A stretch of DNA of 64,000 nucleotides from Edaphobacter flagellatus (GCF_025264665.1 NZ_CP073697.1:2852001-2916000); one strand, 5' to 3'. Positions 16,096 to 26,005 are shown, counted from the stretch's first letter. The notes: a model not told the origin generated them from the sequence alone. Numbers and translations are program-made.

Positions 16096-17133
16096 TCAGG
16101 CGCGTGGGTCGAGGACGATCTTCATCAGGTTGGGCTCGCGCGCGTGCAGGCGGTTGAACCACGATGGGCCGTCGGCGAGTGGAGCGATGGCGGTGATGAG
16201 CGGCGCGACTTTGATCTTTCCGTTCGCGATCAGCTCGATGGCCTGCGGGTATTCGCCTGCGGAGGCGCAGGAGCCTTGCAGGCGGATCTGGCGCGAGACG
16301 ACCTTCTGCAAGGGGAGCGAGACGGTGGGCGTGATGTTGCCGACGAGAGCGACGGTTCCGCCCTTGCGTACAGAGTCGATGGCGGTGGCGATGGTCTCGT
16401 CGCGGCCGACGGCTTCGAGGACGACGTCGACGCCGGTGCCGCTTGTCAGCTCGAGAATCTTCTGGGTGAGGGTTTCGCCTGAGGCGAGCAGCGTCTGGTC
16501 GGCACCGAGGGAGGCGGCGAGCTTGAGGCGCGTCTCATCGATATCGGCGATGAAGATGCGGGAGCATCCGGCGGCGCGTGCCGCCTGCAGCAGGAGAAGG
16601 CCGATCATGCCTGCGCCGATAACGAGTGCGGTCTCGCCGCCTTTGATTTCGCTGACGGCAACACCGTGCAGCGCGACGGAGACTGCTTCGAGCATGGCGG
16701 CGTCGGCGAAGTTGAAGTTGTCGGGAAGGCGATAGGCGATGTGTGCGGGAATGGCGAGATACTCGGCGAAGGCCCCGTGGCGGCGGTACTCGCCGCAGGA
16801 GACGCCGATGACCTGGCGCGCGTTGCAGAGGTTGACCTCGCCGCGTTTGCAGAATTCGCACGTGCCGCAGTAGACGGTGGAGTCGAAGGTGATGCGGTCG
16901 CCGGGTTTGTAGCCAGTGACGCCTTCACCGACGGCGGCGACGATGCCGGCGGCTTCGTGTCCCATGACGATGGGCGGGATGCGGCGGCCGGAGGAGCCAT
17001 CATAGCCGTGAACGTCGGAACCGCAGATGCCGCAGGCGGCGACCTCGACGAGCAGCTCGCCGGGCTGGGCGACGGGAGCAGGTATCTCGGTTAGTTCGAG
17101 ATGGTTGTAGCTGGAGAGCAGAAGCGCCTTCAC
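16096..17133 (-). CDS. zinc-dependent medium-chain alcohol/polyol dehydrogenase
   Basis: The 345-residue protein is a full-length zinc MDR enzyme of the threonine/sorbitol/L-idonate dehydrogenase branch. Catalytic zinc ligands are seen in CGICGSDVHGYDG and GHEAAG. The four structural-zinc cysteines are in CGTCEFCKRGEVNLC around residues 92-106. The Rossmann part carries ALVIGAGMIGLLLLQAA. It would oxidise a sugar alcohol or sugar acid with NAD. It lies 155 bases upstream of the SDR gene on the same strand, and both face the MFS transporter, suggesting one catabolic unit. Substrate unknown. Confidence 0.85.
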   Translation of the reverse strand: MKALLLSSYNHLELTEIPAPVAQPGELLVEVAACGICGSDVHGYDGSSGRRIPPIVMGHEAAGIVAAVGEGVTGYKPGDRITFDSTVYCGTCEFCKRGEVNLCNARQVIGVSCGEYRRHGAFAEYLAIPAHIAYRLPDNFNFADAAMLEAVSVALHGVAVSEIKGGETALVIGAGMIGLLLLQAARAAGCSRIFIADIDETRLKLAASLGADQTLLASGETLTQKILELTSGTGVDVVLEAVGRDETIATAIDSVRKGGTVALVGNITPTVSLPLQKVVSRQIRLQGSCASAGEYPQAIELIANGKIKVAPLITAIAPLADGPSWFNRLHAREPNLMKIVLDPRA

Positions 17134-17218
17134 GAAGTGTCTCGACTTTCGTTTGGACTACTGCTCTCTATGGTAGGGCCAATGGAGCCACGCCGTCATT
17201 TGACGTGATGCAGGTTCT

Positions 17219-18295
17219 TCAGGCGCGTGCTTCAAAGACGAGGTTGAAGGGAGTTTGCGCGGCGCGGCGGAAGGTCCCGAAGCCTCCTTCTGTGACGACC
17301 TCGCGCAGGCGAGCTTCTCCCGCTTGCGCGCCTAGCGCGAGGCCGACCTCTTGGGAGCAGGATGCAGGGGTACAGAGCATGGTGGAGGCCGAGTAGAAGA
17401 CGCGGCCTACAGGGTTGAGGTTGTCTTCGACGTTGTCGCCGGCGAAAGGCTCGACGATCATCCAGGAACCTCCGGGTGCGAGCGAGGAGAGGACGTGCGC
17501 GGAGGCGCCGACGGGGTCGCCCATGTCGTGCAGGCAGTCGAAGAAGGTGACAAGATCGTAGTCTTTGCCGGGATAGGTTTTGGCGGTGGCGGTGTGGAAG
17601 GTGATGCGGTCGCCGACACCGGCTTCTTTAGCGGCCTTCTGCGCCCACTCGATGGAGGCAGGGTGGTAGTCGAAGCCGAAGAAGGTGGAGTTGGGATAGG
17701 CCTTCGCCATCAGGATCGTCGATGAGCCGTGTCCGCAGCCGACATCGGCGACACGGATGCCGGACTTCAACTTGTCTTCGATGCCGGTGAGCGCGGGAAT
17801 CCACTGCGAGATGAGATTGGCGGCGTAGTTCGGGCGGAAGAAGCGTTCGGTGCCCTGGAAGAGCTCAGGGTCATGCTCGTGCCAGCCGACGCCGCGGCCG
17901 GTGCGGAAGGCGTCGATGATGGTGGGCGCGTCGCGCATCATGGCGCTGATGATCTGGAAGGCTCCGGGAAGGAAGGCGGGGCTGTCGTCCTTGGCAAGCG
18001 CGAAGGCCTGTTCGGGCGGCAGCGTATAGGTCTTCGTCGCGGCGTCGTAGGTGAGATAGCCGCTGGCGGCATTGGCGTTGAGCCACTCACGTACGTAGCG
18101 CTCACGTGTGCCGGTTTTAGCGGCGAGCTGCTCGGGTGTCAGCGGGCCGGCTCCGGCCATAGCTTTGTAGAGGCCGAGTTTGTCGCCGACGAGGACGAGA
18201 GTGGCGTGCATGGCGGCGCCCATGTCCATGACGGCTTGATTCATGAAGGCATTGAGCTTGGTTTCATTGAGGGGAGAAGTCGCTAGGGTGGCCAT
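17219..18295 (-). CDS. class I SAM-dependent methyltransferase with N-terminal winged helix
   Basis: The 358-residue protein has an N-terminal helical/winged-helix part (LTPEQLAAKTGTRERYVREWLNA, about residues 52-75) followed by a methyltransferase fold with the SAM loop VADVGCGHG near residue 184 and DLVTFFDCLHDMGDP downstream. This architecture matches the Rv2258c-like family of small-molecule methyltransferases. It is divergent from the rhamnose operon; the 252-base gap between them should hold both promoters. The substrate cannot be inferred from context. Confidence 0.85.
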   Translation of the reverse strand: MATLATSPLNETKLNAFMNQAVMDMGAAMHATLVLVGDKLGLYKAMAGAGPLTPEQLAAKTGTRERYVREWLNANAASGYLTYDAATKTYTLPPEQAFALAKDDSPAFLPGAFQIISAMMRDAPTIIDAFRTGRGVGWHEHDPELFQGTERFFRPNYAANLISQWIPALTGIEDKLKSGIRVADVGCGHGSSTILMAKAYPNSTFFGFDYHPASIEWAQKAAKEAGVGDRITFHTATAKTYPGKDYDLVTFFDCLHDMGDPVGASAHVLSSLAPGGSWMIVEPFAGDNVEDNLNPVGRVFYSASTMLCTPASCSQEVGLALGAQAGEARLREVVTEGGFGTFRRAAQTPFNLVFEARA

Positions 18296-18547
18296 AAAAT
18301 CCCTTCCTTCTACCTTGGTTTGGCAAGGTCATCGCTGGAATAGGCCCGATTTTGCAGCGCCGACCATCTTGCTCCCGCGGCAAGAGATTTGGCAAGAAGA
18401 AGGCAGGACAGCCCGGGAAGTTGTCCGGGAAAAGAAGGCGGTTGCGGTACTCTTGTGGTGGTGCAAAAAGGGGATTGCTGGCCCTGTACGCGACTCAGCG
18501 ATGATGGATTTGGTTGGCTTTTGTGTGAGGGGAGTTCAGGACAAGCG

Positions 18548-19666
18548 ATGGATTCAAAGCAGGCAAACAATGTGAAGGCTCCGATTCTGGTGACGGGCGG
18601 AGCGGGGTTTATCGGCTCGAACTTTGTGCTGGAGTGGATTGCTGCTGGCAAAGGGCCGCTGGTGAATCTGGACAAGCTGACGTATGCGGGGAATCCCGAG
18701 AATCTGATCTCGGTGGCCGATAACCCGGCGTACACCTTTGCGCACGGCGATATCTGCGATGCGGAGTTTGTCGGCAAGCTGCTGCGCGAGCACAGGCCGC
18801 GCGCGGTGGTGCATTTTGCGGCGGAGAGCCATGTGGACCGGTCGATTCATGGGCCGGAAGCGTTTCTTAAGACGAACATCGACGGCACTTTTACGCTGCT
18901 GAAAGAGGCACGAGCCTACTACGACGGGTTGGAAGGCGAGGAGAAGGTGCAGTTCCGCTTCCTGCACGTCTCAACCGATGAGGTGTATGGGACGCTGGAG
19001 CCGAACGATCCGGCGTTTCACGAGGATACGCCCTATGCGCCGAACTCGCCGTACGCGGCTTCGAAGGCGGCGAGCGACCATCTGGTGCGGGCATGGGTGC
19101 ACACGTATGGGCTGCCCGCGATGATTACGAACTGCTCGAACAACTATGGGCCGCACCACTTTCCGGAAAAGCTGATTCCGCTGATGATCGCCAATGCGCA
19201 GAAGGGCAAGCCGCTGCCGGTGTATGGCGACGGGCAGCAGGTGCGCGACTGGCTCTATGTTGTCGATCATTGCAAGGCGATCATGACGGTGCTCGAGAAG
19301 GGCAAGCCCGGTGAGACGTACAACGTGGGAGGCGGCAACCAGCGGACCAATCTGCAGGTGGTGAACACGCTTTGTGCGCTGCTCGACGAACTGGTGCCGG
19401 ATTCGCCGTACAAGCCGCACGCGCAGCTGATCAAGTATGTTGCGGACCGCCCCGGTCATGATCGCCGCTATGCGATCGACGCGCGCAAGATTGAGAGTGA
19501 ACTGGGCTGGAAGGCCGAGGAAAGCTTCGAGACGGGGCTGCGCAAGACGGTGGAGTGGTATCTGGCCAACAAGGATTGGGTAGAGCATGTCACGAGCGGC
19601 GCATATCAGCAGTGGGTGGACAAGAACTATGGCTCGCGCGAAGGCGTAGCTGGAGGTGCTCGATGA
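18548..19666 (+). CDS. rmlB: dTDP-glucose 4,6-dehydratase
   Basis: The protein of about 372 residues has the NAD-binding motif [11 protein letters not shown] near residue 14, the dehydratase signature [12 protein letters not shown], and the catalytic pair in [15 protein letters not shown] (Tyr-x3-Lys). It converts dTDP-glucose to dTDP-4-keto-6-deoxyglucose, step two of dTDP-rhamnose synthesis. The frame stays open back to 18389, but ATG 18548 has AGGA six bases upstream and begins the family-length protein. It overlaps rmlA by four bases (ATGA) and leads the operon rmlB-rmlA-rmlD-gmhB. Confidence 0.95.
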   Translation: MDSKQANNVKAPILVTGGAGFIGSNFVLEWIAAGKGPLVNLDKLTYAGNPENLISVADNPAYTFAHGDICDAEFVGKLLREHRPRAVVHFAAESHVDRSIHGPEAFLKTNIDGTFTLLKEARAYYDGLEGEEKVQFRFLHVSTDEVYGTLEPNDPAFHEDTPYAPNSPYAASKAASDHLVRAWVHTYGLPAMITNCSNNYGPHHFPEKLIPLMIANAQKGKPLPVYGDGQQVRDWLYVVDHCKAIMTVLEKGKPGETYNVGGGNQRTNLQVVNTLCALLDELVPDSPYKPHAQLIKYVADRPGHDRRYAIDARKIESELGWKAEESFETGLRKTVEWYLANKDWVEHVTSGAYQQWVDKNYGSREGVAGGAR

Positions 19667-20538
19667 AGGGCATCATTCTGGCTGGAGGCTCGGGGACGCG
19701 GCTGCATCCGGTTACGCAGGCGGTGTCGAAGCAGCTGCTGCCGGTGTACGACAAGCCTATGATCTATTACCCGCTGAGCGTGCTGCTGCTGGCGGGGATA
19801 CGCGAGATTCTCATCATCTCGACGCCGGAGGACACGCCGCGATTCAAGCAGCTTCTGGGCGATGGCAGTCAGTGGGGAATCAGCCTCGAGTATGCCGTCC
19901 AGCCCTCGCCGGATGGACTGGCGCAGGCCTTTCTGATCGGCAAGGAGTTTCTGGCCGGGGGGCCGTGCTGCCTGGTGCTGGGCGACAACATCTTCTACGG
20001 GCATGACATGGTGAAGATGCTGCGTTCGGCGGCAGCAAACAAGGACGGCGCGACGGTCTTTGCGTATCCGGTGCATGATCCGGAGCGGTATGGCGTGGTC
20101 GAGTTCGACGCGAACCGCAAGGCGATTTCGATTGAAGAGAAGCCGGCGAAGCCGAAGTCGCGGTATGCCGTGACGGGCATCTACTTCTATGACGCACAGG
20201 TGGTCGGAATCGCCGAGAACCTGAAGCCTTCGCCGCGAGGCGAGCTAGAGATCACGGACGTGAATCGCTGGTATCTGGAGCGCGGCCAGCTGAAGACTGA
20301 GGTGCTGGGCCGCGGCATGGCATGGCTGGATACCGGCACGCATGACTCGCTGCTGGAGGCGGCAACGTTCATCCACACGATCGAGCAGCGGCAGGGGCTG
20401 AAAGTGGCTTGTCCGGAAGAGATTGTCTACCGGCTGGGATACATTAACGCCGACCAGTTGAAGGCGCTGGCGGGCAAGATCGCCAAGAGCACCTATGGGC
20501 AGTACCTGCTGCGCCTGCTGGAAGAGACGGTGTACTAA
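19663..20538 (+). CDS. rmlA: glucose-1-phosphate thymidylyltransferase
   Basis: The 291-residue protein opens [18 protein letters not shown], the nucleotide-binding signature, followed by [20 protein letters not shown]. It joins dTTP and glucose-1-phosphate to give dTDP-glucose, the first step of the pathway, and has the family's usual length. ATG 19663 has GGAGG about seven bases upstream and overlaps the rmlB stop, so I reject the longer frame starting at 19555. The next gene, rmlD, starts two bases after its stop. Confidence 0.95.
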   Translation: MKGIILAGGSGTRLHPVTQAVSKQLLPVYDKPMIYYPLSVLLLAGIREILIISTPEDTPRFKQLLGDGSQWGISLEYAVQPSPDGLAQAFLIGKEFLAGGPCCLVLGDNIFYGHDMVKMLRSAAANKDGATVFAYPVHDPERYGVVEFDANRKAISIEEKPAKPKSRYAVTGIYFYDAQVVGIAENLKPSPRGELEITDVNRWYLERGQLKTEVLGRGMAWLDTGTHDSLLEAATFIHTIEQRQGLKVACPEEIVYRLGYINADQLKALAGKIAKSTYGQYLLRLLEETVY

Positions 20539-20540
20539 CG

Positions 20541-21461
20541 ATGGCCGAAGCGGAGAGCAACAGACGCATCCTGCTAACGGGAGCTTCGGGACAGGTCGGC
20601 GGCGAGCTTCTGCGCACGCTGGAGCCGTTGGGCGAGGTCGTTGCTCCTGGACGTGACGCGATGAATCTGGCCGATGCGGATGCGGTGCGGCGTGTCGTTC
20701 GCGAGGTGCGTCCCCGATGGATCGTGAATCCTGCGGCCTATACAGCGGTCGATAAGGCTGAAAGTGAACCGGAGCTCGCTTACGCCATCAACGAGCATGC
20801 GGTAAGGGTGCTGGGTGAGGAGGCGCGGAAGATCGGCGCCGGGGTGATCCATTTCTCAACCGACTATGTGTTTGAGGGCATTGGCACGAGGCCGTATGTC
20901 GAAGACGATGCGACGGGTCCGGTGAGTGTCTACGGGGCAAGTAAGCTGGCAGGCGAGAAGGCGTTGGCAGCGGCGGGAGCAGGGCACATGATCTTTCGCA
21001 CGAGCTGGGTCTATGGGGCGCAGGGGAAGAACTTTCTGCTAACGATTCTGAAGCTGGCCCGCGAGCGCGAGAAGCTGCGGATTGTGGCCGATCAATATGG
21101 CGCTCCGACGTGGAGCCGCGACCTGGCGCGGATGACGCAGCGGGTGATCGACAGGGCGGAGGCTTCGGCGCGAGGCCGGGAGCTGAGCGATGCACTGACT
21201 GGGGTATCGGGGATCTATCATGCCGCAGGCTCGGGCGAGACGACCTGGTATAGCTTTGCGGCTGAGGCGGTAAGGCTGGCGAAGGAGCGCGAGCCGGGAA
21301 TACGGTTCGCCGAGTTGGAGGCGATTACGACAGCGGAATATCCGACTCCGGCGAAGCGGCCTGCGAATTCGCGGATGAGCGGCGCAAAGCTTGAGGATCG
21401 GTTTGGCTGGCGGATGATGGACTGGAAGGAATCGCTCGAGAGGGTGATGGCCGAGCTATGA
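20541..21461 (+). CDS. rmlD: dTDP-4-dehydrorhamnose reductase
   Basis: The 306-residue protein carries the NAD(P) loop TGASGQVGGEL, then VNPAAYTAVDKAE, FSTDYVFEG and the catalytic VSVYGASKLAGE (Tyr-x3-Lys). This is the final step of dTDP-L-rhamnose synthesis, reducing the 4-keto group. The stop overlaps the start of the phosphatase gene by four bases, so the operon continues. Confidence 0.95.
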   Translation: MAEAESNRRILLTGASGQVGGELLRTLEPLGEVVAPGRDAMNLADADAVRRVVREVRPRWIVNPAAYTAVDKAESEPELAYAINEHAVRVLGEEARKIGAGVIHFSTDYVFEGIGTRPYVEDDATGPVSVYGASKLAGEKALAAAGAGHMIFRTSWVYGAQGKNFLLTILKLAREREKLRIVADQYGAPTWSRDLARMTQRVIDRAEASARGRELSDALTGVSGIYHAAGSGETTWYSFAAEAVRLAKEREPGIRFAELEAITTAEYPTPAKRPANSRMSGAKLEDRFGWRMMDWKESLERVMAEL

Positions 21462-22030
21462 AGGATGGGCTGACGCCGATCAATGGGCCGCAGCGGGCGC
21501 TGTTTCTGGATCGCGATGGGGTGGTGAACGAGGAGATCGGGTATCTGCACAAAGCTGAGGATGTGCGGTTTGTGCCGGGGATCTTCTCATTGTGCCGGAC
21601 GGCCATGCAGCTGGGTTATCGGCTGGTGGTAGTCACCAACCAGGCGGGGATCGCGCGGGGGTACTACACAGAGGCCGACTTCGAGGCCCTGATGCAATGG
21701 ATGCGTGAGGAGTTACGAGCTGAAGGCGTAGAGCTGGATGCGGTGTACTACTGCCCGTACCACCCTGAGCATGGCATTGGAGAATATCGACGTGAGCATG
21801 AGGACAGGAAGCCGGGAACCGGGATGCTGCGGCGGGCGGTGAAGGAATTTGGAATCTCGCTGGTAGATAGCGTGATGGTGGGGGATCGGTGCAGTGATAT
21901 TGTTGCTGCGAACAGGGCCGAGTTGAGGCAGGTATTTCTCGTTGCAGGTATAGAGTCGGGTTGCGATGGCAACTACTTGAAGGTGAACGGTTTAGATGAG
22001 ATAGAACAGTGGCTGCTGACTCAGGGGTGA
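21458..22030 (+). CDS. gmhB: HAD-family D,D-heptose 1,7-bisphosphate phosphatase-like protein
   Basis: The 190-residue protein has HAD motif I FLDRDGVVNEEIGYL, motif II VVVTNQAGIARGYY and the C-terminal MVGDRCSDIVAA, the pattern of GmhB, which removes the C7 phosphate of heptose bisphosphate for lipopolysaccharide core synthesis. GmhB usually binds zinc through a Cys-x-His loop and a later Cys-x-Cys before RKPxxGM. Here CPYHPEH is present, but the second part reads REHEDRKPGTGM with no cysteine pair, so the zinc site is changed. It is coupled to rmlD by an ATGA overlap, tying it to surface-glycan synthesis. Confidence 0.8.
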   Translation: MKDGLTPINGPQRALFLDRDGVVNEEIGYLHKAEDVRFVPGIFSLCRTAMQLGYRLVVVTNQAGIARGYYTEADFEALMQWMREELRAEGVELDAVYYCPYHPEHGIGEYRREHEDRKPGTGMLRRAVKEFGISLVDSVMVGDRCSDIVAANRAELRQVFLVAGIESGCDGNYLKVNGLDEIEQWLLTQG

Positions 22031-22068
22031 AGATTCAGCTAGTCCTAGAAAGATCAAAAGCCTTCCCA

Positions 22069-22099
22069 TTTCAGGAAAGCTCTTAATGATTTCCTGAAA
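22069..22099. terminator. possible bidirectional terminator between gmhB and rmlC
   Basis: A perfect ten-base inverted repeat (TTTCAGGAAA at 22069-22078 and TTTCCTGAAA at 22090-22099, eleven-base loop) lies between two convergent genes. The stem is AT-rich and lacks a long T run, so strength is uncertain. Confidence 0.4.
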
Positions 22100-22113
22100 A
22101 CTTGTGCCTTGGA

Positions 22114-22677
22114 TTAAGGCAGTTCTGCCGAGAGGAATGGTTGGCCCTGGGCATCCTTTGCACTGACAGAGGGAGTCATGCCGGCAAGGGCATCGAGCGG
22201 CCAGCCGATATTGAGAGTGGGATCATCCCAGAGGATAGAACGCTCACCTGCGGGGTAATAGGTATCTGTCGTCTTATAAAGGACTTCCGCAGTTTCTGAG
22301 AGAACAAGAAAGCCGTGGGCAAAGCCTTCAGGTATCCAGAGCATCTCAAGTTCACCGGTGTCGGTATGGGGCTTGAGGTGAAAGCCGGCCCATTTGCCGA
22401 AATCGGGGGAGTTGCGGCGGAGGTCAACGGCGACGTCCCAGATATGCCCGGAGAGAACGCGTACGAGCTTTCCCTGAGGTTTACCAAGCTGATAATGCAG
22501 GCCGCGGAGCACTCCGCGGGCAGAGAAGGATTGATTGTCTTGAACAAAGGTAGAGGGCAGGCCGAGAGAGGCAAAGGTGTTGGTATTGAAAACTTCAGTG
22601 AACCAACCGCGACTATCCCCAAAGCGTCGGGGTTGAATCAGTTTGACGTCGTTTAAAGGGGTATGGATGACCTGCAT
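22114..22677 (-). CDS. rmlC: dTDP-4-dehydrorhamnose 3,5-epimerase
   Basis: The 187-residue cupin has the family signatures RRFGDSRGWFTEVFN, FVQDNQSFSARGVLRGLHYQ (catalytic His in LRGLHYQ) and KLVRVLSGHIWDVAVDLR. It epimerises C3 and C5 of dTDP-4-keto-6-deoxyglucose, supplying the step missing from the forward rmlBAD run. It is convergent to that operon, so the four rml genes are complete but on two transcripts. The length matches the family. Confidence 0.95.
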   Translation of the reverse strand: MQVIHTPLNDVKLIQPRRFGDSRGWFTEVFNTNTFASLGLPSTFVQDNQSFSARGVLRGLHYQLGKPQGKLVRVLSGHIWDVAVDLRRNSPDFGKWAGFHLKPHTDTGELEMLWIPEGFAHGFLVLSETAEVLYKTTDTYYPAGERSILWDDPTLNIGWPLDALAGMTPSVSAKDAQGQPFLSAELP

Positions 22678-23092
22678 TCTGCGATTCTAACGGATGCCAG
22701 ATGAACGGGGTTGACCAGGTGATAACGTTTGTGCTGGTCGGAATGTGTTACAGAGAATTTGCTGTAAGTATGATAAAAGGGAGTGGTTAGTGTAGGGTTG
22801 AACGGTTATAGATTTCCCAGGGATCGAGGTATCGCGCGACAGGCAAAGCAGGATCGAGAGCCGCTACAAAGGGCCGAAAAGAGTCACATAGAGTCTTGAT
22901 GATGAAGAAGTAGACGCCGAGTATTTCTGAAAAGACGCATCCAAGCATGGAATTGGCTGTAGGACTGGATTTGTAGAACTGATTATTTCCTATGAGGTTA
23001 CTGCCGCAATCCAACCACGCACGATCAACCGTATGACGATGGCCAGCTCATGGATTTGAGCGAGGGTAAAGTTATACAGACACGGGATTTCA
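22678..23092. other. divergent intergenic region between rmlC and the sugar transferase gene
   Basis: This 415-base stretch must hold the promoters of both divergent genes. It contains a short open frame on the reverse strand (22787-23014) without a convincing start signal or protein-like pattern, which I do not call. A six-base inverted pair, GACCAG...CTGGTC near 22712-22738, is the only small symmetry I notice. Confidence 0.4.
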
Positions 23093-23836
23093 ATGCAGGC
23101 TGAATATCAATCTCCCGAATCGCGCAACGTCGCGGTGATCGAAGATTCTTATTCTTATGTCGAAACGCTGGAAAGCACTCCATCGCGCTTTCGTTCGCGC
23201 GAGCAGTTTCCGGCGCACCTGTTTCGTTACAGGGTGATCAAGCGGTGTCTTGACGTTGCTCTGATTTTGCTGGCTTCTCCTTTCTTGTTGTTGACGATGG
23301 GGGTGGTGGCTGTCGTGGTGATGCTTAGCTCGCCCGGGCCCATCTTCTATTCGCACCGCCGGATACGCAAGGACGGGGCATTCTTTTCCATGCTCAAGTT
23401 TCGAACGATGTGTGTGAACAGTACGGAAGTACTGGAAGAGTACCTGACACGCCATCCCGAGGCACGTGCGGAATGGAACAAGACCCACAAACTGCGTCAT
23501 GATCCACGAATTACCGCGGTGGGTTCGTTTTTGCGCCGCTACAGTCTGGATGAGCTTCCCCAGATGTGGAACGTTCTTCTCGGGCATATGACTCTGGTCG
23601 GTCCGCGTCCGATTGTTGCGGCTGAGGTTGAAAAGTACGGCGATTCGTTTGAGTGCTACTGCAGGGTCAAACCAGGCCTAACGGGTTTGTGGCAGGTCTC
23701 GGGGAGAAGCGAGCTGTCCTATGGAGAGCGTGTTGCTCTGGATTGCCAGTATGTTAATCAGTGGTCGCTGGCGAAGGACTTCAAGATTCTGGCAAAGACC
23801 GTCAATGTAGTTATCCATCAGGATGGCGCTTTCTAA
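23093..23836 (+). CDS. initiating polyprenyl-phosphate sugar-1-phosphate transferase (bacterial sugar transferase)
   Basis: The 247-residue protein has one membrane segment ([20 protein letters not shown], about residues 54-74) followed by the catalytic PF02397 domain: [42 protein letters not shown] and [15 protein letters not shown]. It starts glycan assembly by placing a hexose-1-phosphate on undecaprenyl phosphate at the inner membrane. It is the short form (single-helix, WbaP C-terminal/PglC-like length) rather than the five-helix WcaJ form. It stands alone between the rml genes and a housekeeping block and may serve the polysaccharide genes at 1-10 kb and 26-32 kb. Confidence 0.9.
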   Translation: MQAEYQSPESRNVAVIEDSYSYVETLESTPSRFRSREQFPAHLFRYRVIKRCLDVALILLASPFLLLTMGVVAVVVMLSSPGPIFYSHRRIRKDGAFFSMLKFRTMCVNSTEVLEEYLTRHPEARAEWNKTHKLRHDPRITAVGSFLRRYSLDELPQMWNVLLGHMTLVGPRPIVAAEVEKYGDSFECYCRVKPGLTGLWQVSGRSELSYGERVALDCQYVNQWSLAKDFKILAKTVNVVIHQDGAF

Positions 23837-23922
23837 ATCTTTTCTCGTAATCAGGGTGTGAACCTCGGTGTGCGGCTGGCTTTCGCTTCTGCTGCTTCTA
23901 ACTCAAAGGCGGGAGGTTAGCT

Positions 23923-24201
23923 ATGGAGGCCATGCGTGATCTTTTGAAGACCAGCATGGGGAGAAGCCTGCGTGCGTTGAGCGAGAAGGACAGGCTGGAG
24001 GCAGCGTGGCTGATTGCCTGTGGCCGTATTCTGGCTGAACACGGCTCGATCGTGAGCTATGAAGCAGGCAGGGTGGAGGTCGAAGTCCACAGTGGGGCTT
24101 GGCTGGAACATCTGACAAATACGAAGGCCCATCTTGAGAGTGAGCTGGCGAGGATCGCCGGTGTGCCCGTAACCGGGATACACTTTGTAGTGAAGAGGTA
24201 A
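23923..24201 (+). CDS. DciA-like (DUF721) protein
   Basis: The 92-residue protein matches the DUF721 pattern: a helical first third (LEAAWLIACGRILAEHGSIVSYE), a strand-rich part (GRVEVEVHSGAWLEHL) and a closing segment GVPVTGIHFVV. DciA proteins load the replicative helicase in bacteria lacking DnaC. Typical members are longer or carry an extra tail, so this is a minimal version. GGAGG precedes the ATG by about eight bases. The gene lies 11 bases before gatC, probably in one operon. The domain assignment is good; a role in helicase loading is inference from the family. Confidence 0.65.
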   Translation: MEAMRDLLKTSMGRSLRALSEKDRLEAAWLIACGRILAEHGSIVSYEAGRVEVEVHSGAWLEHLTNTKAHLESELARIAGVPVTGIHFVVKR

Positions 24202-24212
24202 AAAGCAAGCAG

Positions 24213-24530
24213 ATGAGTGGAGTCACGATTGAGGATGTGCGGCGTGTGGCGGAGTTAGCCAATCTGGAGCTGACGGCCGAAGAAGAGCCGCGGATGCAGC
24301 GCGACCTGAACTCGATTCTTGGGCATATTGCGCAACTGAATGAGTTGGATACGAGTGCAGTTGCTCCGATGGCGCAGGTTGGCGAAGTGCTGGGCAGCAC
24401 AGTTCATTATCATGGCGAGACGCTGCGTGTGGATCTGGTGCAGCCTTCGATCAACCGGGCCGACGTGATGGCCTCGGCTCCGGAAACGGATGGACGGTTC
24501 TTCAAAGTCCCGAGGGTGATTGAGCGGTAA
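24213..24530 (+). CDS. gatC: Asp-tRNA(Asn)/Glu-tRNA(Gln) amidotransferase subunit C
   Basis: The 105-residue protein starts MSGVTIEDVRRVAELANLEL and has LNSILGHIAQLNELDTS and the C-terminal FFKVPRVIER, the conserved ends of GatC. It stabilises the GatA-GatB contact in the enzyme that amidates misacylated Glu-tRNA(Gln) or Asp-tRNA(Asn). It is followed by gatA after 26 bases; gatB is not in the window. Confidence 0.92.
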   Translation: MSGVTIEDVRRVAELANLELTAEEEPRMQRDLNSILGHIAQLNELDTSAVAPMAQVGEVLGSTVHYHGETLRVDLVQPSINRADVMASAPETDGRFFKVPRVIER

Positions 24531-24556
24531 GTTGCCGGTAGGCCAAGCGGAAGAGG

Positions 24557-26005
24557 ATGAGTTTGACGGTAGACGGATTGACGATCGATGACGTGCGTTC
24601 GGCGGTGGCTGCAGGCAGCACCACTGCTACGGCGCTTGCGGAAAAGCACTACGCGAAGATTGCCGATGGCGATGCGAAGATCAACAGTTACCTGTCGCTG
24701 AGCAGGGAACGTGCGCTGGAACAGGCGGCGAAGATCGATGCTATGGCGCAACGCGGTGATGTACTGCCTTCGCTGGCAGGTGTCCCGGTGGGCATTAAGG
24801 ATGTGCTGACGATGCGAGGCGCTCCGGCTACGGCTGGCTCGCTGATTCTGAAGGGCTACAGGCCGCCGTATGATGCGACCTCGGTGTCGAAGCTGGAGGC
24901 AGCAGGCGCTGTCCTGTTGGGCAAACTGAATTGCGACGAGTTTGCCATGGGCAGCTCAAATGAGAACTCCGCGTATGGTCCCGTGCTGAACCCGCGGGCG
25001 CTGGATCGGGTGCCGGGAGGCTCGAGCGGCGGCTCAGCGGCAGCGGTGGCAGCAGATTTTGCGGTGGCTTCGCTGGGGACGGATACTGGTGGTTCCATTC
25101 GTCAGCCTGCCGCGTTCTGCGGTGTAGTGGGTGTGCTGCCGACCTACGGCCGTGTGAGCCGGTATGGATTGATTGCATTTGCTTCGTCGCTGGATCGTGT
25201 GGGGCCGTTCACGAAGAATGTCAAAGACGCAGCAACGATGTTGGAGGTGCTGGCAGGACACGACGCGATGGATGCGACCTCGTCGGACCAGCCGGTGGCC
25301 AGCTATGTGAAGGCTTTAGAGCAGCCGGTGGAAGGGCTACGGGTCGGAATTCCCGAGGAGTACTTCGGCGAAGGCCTTGACCTGGAGATACGGGCAGCGA
25401 TCGAGAGAGTTCTGGACAAGTTAAAGGCTGCCGGTTGTGTGCTGAAGAAAGTAAGCCTGCCGCATACGAAATATGCGATTCCGACCTACTATGTGATTGC
25501 GACGGCTGAGGCTTCGTCGAACCTGTCGAGGTTCGATGGAGTACGATACGGGCTTCGCGATGCAGAGGCGAAGTCGCTGTCTGCGATGTACCGCAAGACA
25601 CGCGATGAAGGCTTCGGTCCTGAGGTAAAGCGCCGCATCCTACTGGGGACCTATGCTCTCAGTGCCGGTTACTACGACGCCTATTACAAAAAAGCACAGC
25701 AGGTTAGAACGTTGCTGACACAGGACTTCCTGTCGGCCTTCAACGAGGTGGATGTGCTGGTGGCTCCAGTGACACCGACGCCAGCATTCAAGCTGGGCGA
25801 GAAGACGGATGACCCGGTGAAGATGTATCTCGAGGACATCTACTCGGTGGCGGCAAGCCTGGCAGGTATCTGCGGAGTAAGTGTGCCATGCGGAGTAACC
25901 AAGGGAGCTCTGCCGATCGGAGTACAGGTGTTAGGTAAGCACTTCGATGAGGCTACGATGCTACGGGTCGCCAAGGCTGTTGAAGAGGGGCAACGCTCAG
26001 TCTAG
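24557..26005 (+). CDS. gatA: Asp-tRNA(Asn)/Glu-tRNA(Gln) amidotransferase subunit A
   Basis: The 482-residue protein is a full-length amidase-signature enzyme with the Ser-cisSer-Lys triad: lysine in GVPVGIKDVL, the cis-serine in GTDTGGSIRQPA and the nucleophile region GGSSGGSAAAVAA. It frees ammonia from glutamine for transfer to the tRNA-bound residue. GAAGAGG lies directly before the ATG. The SLBB export gene follows after 196 bases and is probably separately transcribed. Confidence 0.94.
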   Translation: MSLTVDGLTIDDVRSAVAAGSTTATALAEKHYAKIADGDAKINSYLSLSRERALEQAAKIDAMAQRGDVLPSLAGVPVGIKDVLTMRGAPATAGSLILKGYRPPYDATSVSKLEAAGAVLLGKLNCDEFAMGSSNENSAYGPVLNPRALDRVPGGSSGGSAAAVAADFAVASLGTDTGGSIRQPAAFCGVVGVLPTYGRVSRYGLIAFASSLDRVGPFTKNVKDAATMLEVLAGHDAMDATSSDQPVASYVKALEQPVEGLRVGIPEEYFGEGLDLEIRAAIERVLDKLKAAGCVLKKVSLPHTKYAIPTYYVIATAEASSNLSRFDGVRYGLRDAEAKSLSAMYRKTRDEGFGPEVKRRILLGTYALSAGYYDAYYKKAQQVRTLLTQDFLSAFNEVDVLVAPVTPTPAFKLGEKTDDPVKMYLEDIYSVAASLAGICGVSVPCGVTKGALPIGVQVLGKHFDEATMLRVAKAVEEGQRSV

